From Chlorokybus atmophyticus (lineage: Eukaryota > Streptophyta > Chlorokybophyceae > Chlorokybales > Chlorokybaceae), in assembly GCA_009103225.1 (NCBI GenBank), contig RHPI01003244.1:248001-312000 (forward strand): DNA of 64,000 bases, written 5' to 3'. The notes under the pieces were generated by a model. The model worked only from the letters and a program-made list of their open reading frames with translations, was not told the DNA's origin and ran no database searches. Position numbers and translations under genes: made by a program. Each line of letters starts with the position of its first letter. Position 1 is the first letter of the stretch. Shown here one piece after another: positions 26,001 through 35,032 of the stretch.

Positions 26001-27309
26001 ATGCATGCTAGGTTCACGCATATGCTGCACATCATCAAACTTCAAATGTGCATCTGAAGAGAGACACGCACCATGCGGAATATAGTATGAGACCGACTGC
26101 TGTACTGGTTCATGTTGGTCTCCCCATAATGGCGATGCTCTGCAACGTGATAATGCTTGATGATCAGCCCACAAGATTCAAGTCAAGTGCGTGATCATTT
26201 ACCACCTCATCCCCACCTTCTCCACGTGTCATGAGATCGACAACTTCTTCCGGACTGGTAACAATCTCTTCGCGCAACCCAGCAACAAAGACACCCCTCT
26301 GGTGGGAGCAAATGCACTCAGAACACAAGCGCAAGCGAGCACTATGCGAGTATTGAGCAGTGGTGAAACTCGTGAGATGCTTACCTCAATAGTTTCGTGC
26401 ACTTGTAATCTGCGACTGTTAGGGTTGAGTAAGTCGTTGATCTCTTCATTGTAAATCTCCATGTACGAAACTCGCACAAGAAACTCGCGATCTTGTGTCT
26501 GCAGAAACATGTAACATGTAAATATGTATGCGTGTGTGTCTTTGTGCATTTGTGTGTACGCGCACGCATGGAATATAAACATTGGGTCATTATGTACTGC
26601 AACGCCGACCTTGTAAATCTCATCAAAGGCGTCATACACGGCTAGAGGAATAACACCAGGGCTCTGATTGGACCCGCGCATGGTGTAAGTCTTACCCGAA
26701 CTTGTTTGGCCATATGCAAAGACCGTACCTGTTGCAAGTAATCCTAGAAGTCTTAAGACAAGTGCAGCAGCATAGCAAGTGCCATAAACTATAATCTGTG
26801 TTGCAATGCACCCGTACCGTTGAACCCATTCACGGTGGAAAGAATGATGGGCCTCGTTGTCTCTGTGTACATCTCTGAGGTGCTGTTCTCGGGGGAAAAC
26901 ACCCGATCTGCAAGACATGAATAGCGATATTGACAACAAATAGTAACTCAAACCACCACATAAGCTGTGCATGACACACAGGCTTCCTGCTCAGACAGAA
27001 GGTTCAGGCAACAATTGAGGAACTTGCAAATAAGAACCAGAACGGGTTGGCTTACTGTATGAATCAGCTTCGCTTCCGCAACCTGACAAAAAGTGATCAA
27101 CATCACAACTCCTTACCAAAGGAGTGGCGGGGGCCTCCAGGCCAAGGGTTGCCATTGGGCAGGCAGGCGATGATGGTGGAGTCCCGTACGTCCCAGCATC
27201 CGCCGCCGCGGGCAGCCTCGACCTTGCTCAGGGGTCGCAATCTGATAGAGACAGAGATCTGACTGCTCCTTACCTCCGCCGCCGCCGCCCCCATGGCCGC
27301 CGCCGCCAT
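17030..27309 (-). CDS. Kinesin-7 / CENP-E-type motor with very long coiled coil
   Basis: Plus-end microtubule motor. The N-terminal motor is spread over exons from 27309 to about 25480: [46 protein letters not shown] (P-loop), [26 protein letters not shown] (switch I), [12 protein letters not shown] (switch II), [10 protein letters not shown] and [14 protein letters not shown]. The neck [17 protein letters not shown] then [16 protein letters not shown] matches CENP-E rather than kinesin-1. From about 25230 to 17300 dozens of short exons encode an almost unbroken coiled coil of heptads rich in Glu, Ala, Leu and Gln, with some basic and proline breaks. The tail ends GIDNDKENM at TAA 17030. Size is probably above 1,700 residues. 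I chose ATG 27309; an in-frame ATG at 27354 is possible. The two known jobs of the family are kinetochore-microtubule attachment and cytokinesis. The intron at about 21080-21240 is a GT/GC microsatellite. A transposon cluster starts 295 bp upstream. Confidence 0.9.
18085..18120. repeat. CG/CA dinucleotide microsatellite in kinesin intron
   Basis: An alternating purine-pyrimidine run of GCGCGC followed by ACACAC lies within a kinesin intron. Similar GT/GCGT runs are at 21105-21215 and CA/ACGC runs at 22640-22770, both also intronic. Confidence 0.8.
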
Positions 27310-27603
27310 GGGCACCAAGGAAAGCCCTAATTCACACAACCGATTTGAATTCATACTGCAAGCAGGCAGTTTTGCAACGATCACAATGCCCCTGGATATC
27401 AACAGGAGGGTATGCCGATGTCCACGGCGCAGCGCATGACATCATGTGCTGGCATTTAACGCGGATGCTGATTTAGGGCTTTAAGGGCTTAAAGGGCCCA
27501 CCACTAACAAAGTTTGGACGTGGTTACCTTTATGACGTCGTTATACTTTAACATCATACTTGCTACATGTAACTTGAATGTAGCCATAGTGCATAACGTA
27601 TTC
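27310..27603. promoter_or_regulatory. Short 5' flank of the kinesin gene
   Basis: This 294-bp stretch separates the kinesin start from the outer transposon. No defined core promoter element was recognised. Any distal control of the kinesin must lie inside or beyond the inserted elements. Confidence 0.3.
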
Positions 27604-27944
27604 AACTAGCGGTGCGGCTGATTGGGAGCACAATTGGTTAGCACTATTTCGATGGTTGTAACCTTGGCATTACTGATTGAATATTTTAGCACGTACCATG
27701 GCATAAACGTTACGCTGTTTATTAAGTTTTCTAACGCTTAAATGCAGGTTGCTAGCCATATTGCACCATATTGCAACAGATGTGCTTCATTTTGCAACAC
27801 ATCAGATATCAACATGCACCATTGTATCTCCATATTTATCAACGGTACTTCTGTAACACATAAAATGATCAACATGCAGCTATAAGCGGCCACGTATGCA
27901 GAACTGTGCTTAATCCTACATTTATTGGCATGCGTGGAATCAAT

Positions 27945-28086
27945 TGGATGTGCTTTGGACGGCCAGGATTGTTTAGGCAGATCTAACGGTGTAACGCTTG
28001 TACTCGCCGCCTAGCCAATGAGAAGCCGGGCCGCACATACTGCCGCGCAGCCCAGCAGTTGCGTGTGCCGTGTGATGGCCCGCACC
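27945..28086 (+). repeat. Direct repeat, left copy (partner at 34402)
   Basis: It shares GCTTTGGACGG, GCCGCCTAGC-AATGAGA, CCGCGCAGCCC-GCAG and GTGCCGT blocks with 34402-34545 in the same orientation. The hAT element inserted at its right end. Confidence 0.6.
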
Positions 28087-28441
28087 TAGGCCTGGTCGTT
28101 TCCATGACTCTAGCCATGAGCTTACGGAACCTTTCGAGAATTGACGGAAGCACAGCATCTATGATAATTAATTAATAATTGGGCTTCCAGGAAGCCCTGA
28201 TGTAGGGACTTCCATGGGCTAAAGTCACGGAAGGTCACGCATATAATACATCACTATGCTTCTTGCATCAAGCTACGTGTGAACTTGTGTGTTGCATGCG
28301 GTGCAGGGTGCTTACGTGACTTATATAGTGACTATTGCACACAACAAACACATGCCATCGCACAATGCATTGTCACGATGCGCAAGTTGCACATGCACTA
28401 GGAATGTTGCTATAACATCTCATAGACCTGCTGCTATGACA

Positions 28442-31235
28442 CTACTCAATCAAGTCAACAACTTCAGAATCATACATAGAGTCAGGCACATCGCGACCCT
28501 CGGGTAGCGGCATGCACAACAAGTCCGAGTCCAGAGCCGCGTAGTCCACAAGGCCTTCACGCTGTTTGATGGCATAAAAGCTCTGGATTGTGATCATCTT
28601 CTCTGCACGGTGAAACGCCAAGCTTGACCTGTTCTCACGAAACAACCACCTCCAAGATGAGTTGGCACGCTCTGGTCTGCATGAAGTCCCATGCAAGCTC
28701 ATGAGGCGCACTGCTGCCTGTTGCATGGCAGGGTATAGCGTGTCTAGTGACCAAGCCATCCTCCTCAACTCAACGGCTGCCACCTTGCCTGTCTGAAATG
28801 CACTGGACTGTTCACTAACTGAGTGCAGGGCAGAAACGCTGGCCACATTAAGTTATGTGGTCAGGGAAGTCATCCATTGCAGCTGCAGTGCATTACCAGC
28901 AGCAGTGTTGTCCGCAACGCCGACCAGCCTAAACAGCACGTCACGCGCTGCTTGCCGTTGCTTGTTGGTCAATGCAGCGAAAGGTGGGACAACTTGCCAT
29001 CTTTACGCTCATGCGTTTGTGGATCAATGAGGAACGCGAGGTAAAACGCTGGATGCTTTGACTTGGACCAGCGCTTTAACACAAGTGCTTCCATCGCGGA
29101 GTATGCAACGCCATTATCCGTGCACCACTGCATATGTACAAGTGAACATGATATACCATGCAAGGTGGAGACATGTGCGGTGCAAGTATGCAAACTGCAA
29201 CATTGCATGTACCTCTCTGATGTGGCTGATGATACTTTGCCACATGCTCCACACCGTTGAGAGCAATGGACGATCACCTTCCACCTGTGCTATAAGGCTG
29301 CGCACAGGCTTCAATAGATGCAGCGTGGAAGACGCAGCAGACCAGAACTCAGAGTCCAAGACAATGGTGCGACTGGCCGCACCAGTTGTCAACGAGTACT
29401 CCACCTCAAACTCTGGCTCCACGACAGTGTGTCGCAATGCTGCGGCCGAGTCAACCAAGTCTTGTAGCAGATCAACCATGTAGCCAAATCTGATATCCGG
29501 GGGCACATCCAGTGCTTTGGTCTTGCCATATTGCTCCTTTTGCTTCATCTGCATGTGCTCATGCATTAGCCCAACGGAAATTCTACATACACAACCCCTA
29601 ACCCTTCACACCTGCAGTATGGTTTGGGCTTTGGAGTTGTCACGAAAGAACCCTGCCACCACACGAGCCTTCCTCACAACCTCCTTCACCATGCCGCTAT
29701 GCTTGGAAAATTTGTTGAGTAAGAGTGACAGAGCATGCGCTTGACATGTGCAGCAAACCACCCAGTGAAAGCTCTGCTCCAACTCACGAAGCACTAGCTT
29801 GTTCAAGTTTTCCCCATCAGCTATGACATCAGCAATGCTTGAAAATGCAGACTTGTCATTGCCTCCAGTTATCATCTCAAAGATCTGTAGCAATCAACAA
29901 TCAAGAAGACTACTTGCAGCAGTCATGCATGTAAGTTACAATGACAAGTCTTGATGTAACAGCATGAATGATGCTAGTGTACACACCTGCTTGCACTCGT
30001 TCAGCAGATAAGGGCCGTTGACACTAGTGATGCCATCAGTTGGCATTGACTTGAAGAACATGGCCCCTCCATCTGGTAAGTTCACCAGGTAGTTGATAAT
30101 CTTCTTTCCCTCATTGATATTTTTTTTCTTCAACCCATCAAGAGCAATCTGCATGCACTGCAGCCAAGGCAGTCAGCCATTATAACTTACATGTATACAG
30201 CATATCAATACGTTGAGCGCTACCTGCAGGTTGTTGAGAGAGACCTTGATCTCTGCCTGCACCTCATCATGCATGCTATTCAACAATGGGCCAGCTACAG
30301 TATGGCGACGTAAACCCGGATGCCCTAACGCTTTGAGTCCTTCTCTAAAGTCTATGTGTTGCACTGCAGATATAGGGATTGAACCACAATTGCGATATAT
30401 CCACCTGCAAAAGCACTTCGTGGCCTTTGCAATTGCTGCCGCGCTTGGTGTGTAGCTCTTCATGGTCATTTGCTCTGCCTTGCGCTTGCCATCTGCACTA
30501 ATACCACCTGTAGCAGATTGCGTCTGACTGATGTGCTGCTCCCATGCCACCCGATCTGCGTCTCCACCTCCAAGGAACAGCGTTTGCCCATTAGTCCTTG
30601 ACTTCTTCTTCAACTGCAACATGCTATGCATCAAACGCCCTTCATGCACAAGACTTCGCGCACACATTGCACACACAGCATGAGATGCAATGCTTTTGTT
30701 GCATGCGCTTGGCAGATGATAATGCACAGCATGACAAGCGACAGCATCAGCATAACACGACACATGTGCACACATCCCCACAATGACGATGCAGAGTACC
30801 TGCTGTGCATGCCTCTTACCAAAGCGTCTCTCTCTTGTTCAGTAATGCCGCTGCAGACACCAGGAGCTTTCAAGTGATCTAGCGCCACCTTTGAAGGGTT
30901 GGAAACGTTGAAGTGCACATCGCCGCACACACACAACAGGCCAATCCCTTTGACATCATCATCTACAACCACTGTGGCACACACTAGCACAGGCTTAAGA
31001 AACGCCCAGAATGTCACATGGTTGGACTGCACAGATGCATTGCGCATGGTTTCTAGCTGCTATACTCTTGCCTCATCTTATCGAGCGTCCAGGCACAATG
31101 ACTAGTAGCCTGTTTAAGCTTGCGCTCTATGCGCATGGTGCTAGTCACAGCCCTTGCCCCATCTAGTGTATGAACAACAGCACTATTGACAGAGCATGAT
31201 GCTCCTTCGCCTGCTGACGGCGGCTCCCCCGCCAT
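28442..31235 (-). CDS. hAT transposase, DUF659 and hAT dimerisation domains
   Basis: The reading runs from an ATG at 31235 through several exons. The middle carries KKIINYLVNLPDGGAMFFKS and then SIADVIADGENLNKLVLREL and CCTCQAHALSLLLNKF, the DUF659 layout found in plant and algal hAT transposases (strand-exchange core). The C-terminal exons read RLMSLHGTSCRPERANSSWR and FHRAEKMITIQSFYAIKQ, the hAT dimerisation region (S-x-R-N-W type block). The N-terminal exon NVSNPSKVALDHLKAPGVC could be the remnant of a BED-type DNA-binding region. Introns have ordinary splice sites, but around 28870 the joint is uncertain because a TAA lies just before the proposed exon. Whether it is active cannot be decided by reading. 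It lies wholly within the hAT element. Confidence 0.75.
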
Positions 31236-31309
31236 CACCGCCGCCGCCGCCAGCGTCCACGCCGTGGCCTCCCTGGTCGTTTTTTGCGCCAAGGCAGAGT
31301 CTTGCTGCG

Positions 31310-31499
31310 ACAACCCTAAACACGAGTTGATTGATTTAGCGGACGGAAGGTTCCGTCGCTGACGAACTGGACTTCCACAGAACGAACGGAAGGTGCCGAA
31401 AGGTTTGATGACGGAACAGCCCTTTAGCCCTGCTTCCGGAATTTCCCGGAAGTCGCACCTTCCGGAAGGTACTTCCGTCTACGGAAGCGACCAGGCCTA
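31310..31499. repeat. hAT subterminal GGAAG repeats
   Basis: Several GGAAGG / CCTTCC / ACTTCCG units in both orientations occur next to the right terminal repeat of the hAT element. They resemble the clustered subterminal binding sites of hAT transposases. Confidence 0.5.
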
Positions 31500-31867
31500 C
31501 CCGCACCACTTCTCCGCACGTAACGTCGCAGAAACGTTAGTACTTAATGTATTATCTTAATACATGTGGGACATGTTTAGATCATATAAGCCATGTGAAA
31601 TTATCTATGTATTATGTATCAAAGATTGTATGTATTATATTGCATACAAAATTACCGATATATGTATAACACTCCATAATATTACAATATTATATGCATA
31701 TAATATGTATAATGCTATTTATGATTATGACATATATGCATATTTTTCATTTATATATGATGTAGTGTATGTATAATATATAATAAGATTACTCATATAT
31801 AAGTGCGTACCGTATTTACCCGATCACTGTCCCCCCCCTAATAGAGTTACCCCCCCCTTTTTCGGGG

Positions 31868-32140
31868 NNNNNNNNNNNNNNNNNNNNNNNNNNNNNNNNN
31901 NNNNNNNNNNNNNNNNNNNNNNNNNNNNNNNNNNNNNNNNNNNNNNNNNNNNNNNNNNNNNNNNNNNNNNNNNNNNNNNNNNNNNNNNNNNNNNNNNNNN
32001 NNNNNNNNNNNNNNNNNNNNNNNNNNNNNNNNNNNNNNNNNNNNNNNNNNNNNNNNNNNNNNNNNNNNNNNNNNNNNNNNNNNNNNNNNNNNNNNNNNNN
32101 NNNNNNNNNNNNNNNNNNNNNNNNNNNNNNNNNNNNNNNN
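31868..32140. other. Assembly gap (N run)
   Basis: A run of 273 N sits between GGGG and CCCCCC at the left end of the pogo-like element. The poly-C/poly-G context probably blocked sequencing. Single N also occur at 34272 and 34789. Confidence 0.95.
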
Positions 32141-32349
32141 CCCCCCTCGCGGGGTAATATGCTTCCTAGGGGTATGTGCAGTTTAGCAAGGTGGAGGTAG
32201 CAAAAATGGTGTTGGATAAGTTGAGTTGTAGGCGCACCAAGCCCAAGCCCATGTGCAACAACAATCACCCCCAACATCATTGCCGTTCGCGCATAAACAC
32301 AAGGCACATGAGCCAAGCATGCATGCTATGTCAACATACATACAACCTG

Positions 32350-33948
32350 CTAAATGCTATCATCATCACTCGCAACGTCAATGCTATCAGTTACGGCATG
32401 CACGTCCTCCTCCACCCCATCCTCCTCCTCCTCCTCCTCCTCACTGACTTCCGCACCACCATGCCCTGCCGCTGCGGCTTCACGCTCATCTTCCAACGCT
32501 TCCTGCTCCTCCAATGGCAGCTCCGCCACGAGGACAACACTATCGTCCTCATCCTCAATGTCCTCAATGACCATGTCATCCTCACTACCATCAAGAGCAA
32601 TGCTGATGCCGGCCTTCTTAAAGAAGTTTTGCACAATGCGTGCAGGGATAGCCTCCTAACTCTCGTGATCCACGTCAGAATCTCTGTGAAGGAGCACGCC
32701 CGTTGATGGCCGCCAGCAGTGAAGGTGTGCTAGCTTGGATCCGCCATCTACATTTGCCACTACATATGCATAACACCTTGATAAGTGAACTTTGCTATAA
32801 CAAAGGCATGCCATGTCAACAACAACAGTTATCGTCAACAACGCACCTTTGCTCTAACCATGTCCTTGACAGGTTTGTTTAGGCCAATGTCCAAGGGCTG
32901 CAAGGCACTTGTCATACCACCTGGTATGACAGCTTGGTCAACGCGGATGTGTTGCAACGCCTTGCCCACAGAGTCACACAAATGGGCCCTAAAGCTGTCC
33001 CATACAAGCAGAGCTCGTTTGCCGAAAATCTACACACAAGCCACAACAAGCGTGGGAGCCAGTCAGTCAGCAAATCGGCATGCACACACACGCGTACGCA
33101 TGCATGCACACAAGTACGCATGCATGCACACAAGCAGTCAAAAGCAAGAAGCCAGCCAGCGTGTGCACAAACAAGTGTGCGTGCTCAGCAACCAGCCAGC
33201 CAGTCAGTGTGCACACACGCAATACGCATGCATGCACACAAGCAGCATGCGCACAAGCAGTCGGAAGCAAGGAGCCAGCCAGTGTGCACACAAACAAGTG
33301 TGCGTTCTCCGCAACCAGTCAGCCAGTTAGCGTGCACAACACCAACGACACTAAATACACATGCATGCACACAAGCAACAAGCACTGCTTGTACACACAT
33401 GTATGTTACATGTGTGTACAAGAACAAGTACCCCCTTGCAAACGGAAGGCAGACCTCAAGCTGCCCGTGATGTTAATGCCCTGCTTGATCCATTAACGAA
33501 TGCTTTTTGGATAGACATCATGCTCACGTGCTGCAGCCTTCACCCCAATAAGGCGTGCCCGACGCAACATCTTCAGCTACACACACAACCTTTGCATTAG
33601 CTGCTTATCAATGTGGAGCATGTGTTGAACAGGTGCACAAGCAGATACTACCTGCGCTGACACAACACACGCAAGCAAGCATTACCAAATGCACATCTTT
33701 GACTTATTGTGAATTGACGGCGCAGGTGCCTCTTATTCTTTTTACAACTGCTCTCACGTGCGCGCTGCTTTGCAACCACCCCATCTGGGCGCGCCTCACG
33801 TGCTGCTTGGTTTGCCTTGGCCTTAGCAGCAGCTGCGGCAGCAACGGCGAGTGTAGCCGCTGCTGAGGCCACTTCAGCAGCAGCGGCTGCTGCTTCCTCT
33901 TCAAGCCGACGCATGCTGGCCTGCCTTGCAGCAGCCCGACCAGCCATT
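32350..33948 (-). pseudogene. Decayed pogo-like DDE transposase
   Basis: The N-terminal exon (ATG 33948) is Ala/Glu-rich with a basic end. The next segment reads RLIGVKAAAREHDVYPKS, a pogo/CENP-B type helix-turn-helix, but it runs into an in-frame TAA at about 33495 before WIKQGIN. The catalytic part at about 33025-32870 reads FGKRALLVWDSFRAHL and GGMTSALQPLDIGLNKPVK, the second and third acidic positions of the DDE_1 superfamily (the xxPLDxGxxxxVK block is highly characteristic). The C-terminus (32634-32350) is very acidic, as in many pogo proteins. The first catalytic Asp is not seen; the interval is occupied by the minisatellite intron. The stop in the DNA-binding domain argues for an inactive copy. 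Confidence 0.65.
33065..33420. repeat. Minisatellite inside the pogo-like element
   Basis: Two to three long units containing AGCCAGCCAG-TGTGCACA, ACAAACAAGTGTGCGT and GCAACCAG(C/T)CAGCCAG repeat in tandem with ACGCATGCATGCACACAAG spacers. It lies in an intron or eroded part of the transposase. Confidence 0.7.
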
Positions 33949-34401
33949 TTGCCACCGCCACCAGCCACACCGCCCTCACCAACCACACCGCCCTCCACAA
34001 CCACACCTCCGCCAACTACGCAGTTGGTCGCCCCAAAGGACGAGATTTGCGTGAGAAAGGCGGGAAAGGCGGCAACCCCTGCTACCAAACATAGTCCCCC
34101 CCTTGTAATAATATCCCCCCCCCGAATACAATACCCCATATTGGGGGGGGGGGGGACACTATAAAAAGGGGGGGACTGTGATCGGGTAAATACGGTATAT
34201 ATCACGTATAGTTTGTACTTATGATACATATATATATATATACATTATCAATTACAATGCATATGCACTTANGATACATATATATATTTCAAGTACAATA
34301 CATATTATTATATGTAGTCGTCATTGCATACAGTTATTAGAAGTATCATAAATAAAGTATATATCATTCGCATATATTTTGAGCAATTGCATGACATGGG
34401 G

Positions 34402-34545
34402 ATGAGCTTTGGACGGTCGAGAGTTGTTTTGACAGACCATACGGCCGATAGCTAATTATTGCCGCCTAGCTAATGAGAGGCAGGCCGGCCGCGCATACCG
34501 CGCAGCCCGGCAGTCGCGGGTGCCGTATGTCACGGGGCCGTCGTG
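34402..34545 (+). repeat. Direct repeat, right copy (partner at 27945)
   Basis: Uninterrupted copy of the sequence that hosts the hAT insertion at its left partner. It preserves GCTTTGGACGG, GCCGCCTAGC and CCGCGCAGCCC blocks in order. Confidence 0.6.
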
Positions 34546-34747
34546 CGTGGTGCGCGTGTGATGTGTCTTGTGCCCTAATGCCGGCCGGCCCAATCACACG
34601 CCCAATCAGCCGCACCGCTAGTTCGCGTGGTGTTTAAAACGATATCAAGTTACTACCTCATACACATACGCACATATATCATAAATACACTTGCAGCAAG
34701 TATACACAATACAACATGTGCATGGTATTCTTGAACGAGAAGTAGTA

Positions 34748-35030
34748 CCGTATTTGCCCGGATAGAAGCCCCCCCCCCCCCCCCCCCCNCAGAAGCCCCC
34801 CACCCCAGGGGGGCTTCTACTCGGCACGAGTTACGCTGTCAACTGGCTGAGTCGCGCGCGTTAAACGTAATCCGACACTTGACGCAGGACGGCGTAAGTC
34901 ACGCGCGTCAAGCGTAGCCCAGGCAGCACAATGCGGGCCATGACTCGGGGAGGGCTTGTAAGTGTTTGCATAAGCCCCCACCCTATTTTGCAAAGGGGGG
35001 GGGGGGGCGGCTTCTGTCCGGCAACTACGG
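34748..35030. mobile_element. 283-bp TA-flanked MITE related to the pogo-like element
   Basis: Left end CCGTATTTGCCCGGATAG and right end, reversed, CCGTAGTTGCCGGACAG are inverted repeats that run into C-tracts, flanked by TA at 34746-34747 and 35031-35032. The first 11 bases differ by only one from the ends of the 31810-34195 element. It has no coding capacity. It is probably a non-autonomous element mobilised by a pogo-type transposase. Confidence 0.7.
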
Positions 35031-35032
35031 TA

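Larger units (their letters stand above)
28087..31499. mobile_element. Complete hAT DNA transposon with 8-bp target duplication
   Basis: Left end TAGGCCTGGTCGTTTCC and right end GGAAGCGACCAGGCCTA are inverted repeats. The element is bracketed by identical CCCGCACC at 28079-28086 and 31500-31507, the 8-bp duplication diagnostic of hAT elements. It is 3,413 bp long and contains one intron-bearing transposase on the minus strand. Subterminal GGAAGG/CTTCCG motifs are repeated at the 31360-31490 end, a typical transposase-binding arrangement. The perfect target duplication indicates a fairly recent insertion. Confidence 0.85.
31810..34195. mobile_element. Pogo/Tigger-like TA-flanked DNA transposon
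   Basis: Inverted ends begin CCGTATTTACCCGATCAC and run on into C-tracts; each end is flanked by TA (31808-31809 and 34196-34197), the target duplication of Tc1/mariner/pogo elements. An assembly gap of 273 N lies at 31868-32140, between C-rich blocks, so true length is unknown. The minus strand carries a decayed transposase, and the interior holds a minisatellite at 33065-33420. It is inserted in the AT-rich middle of the older element. Confidence 0.75.
27604..34623. mobile_element. Old TIR element carrying two nested transposons
   Basis: Terminal inverted repeats of 23 bp, beginning AACTAGCGGTGCGGCTG, match perfectly at 27604-27626 and, reversed, at 34601-34623; homology continues imperfectly about 10 bp inward with transition differences. 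After removal of the hAT element (with one target copy) and the pogo-like element, about 1.2 kb of host element remains. It contains a pair of direct repeats (27945-28086 and 34402-34545) and AT-rich segments (31540-31807, 34198-34395). No transposase belongs to the host element itself and no clear target duplication flanks it, so the superfamily is unassigned. Confidence 0.6.

Noticed and set aside
33080-33496. His/Cys-rich frames on both strands
   Set aside because: They are the translated minisatellite within the pogo-like element.
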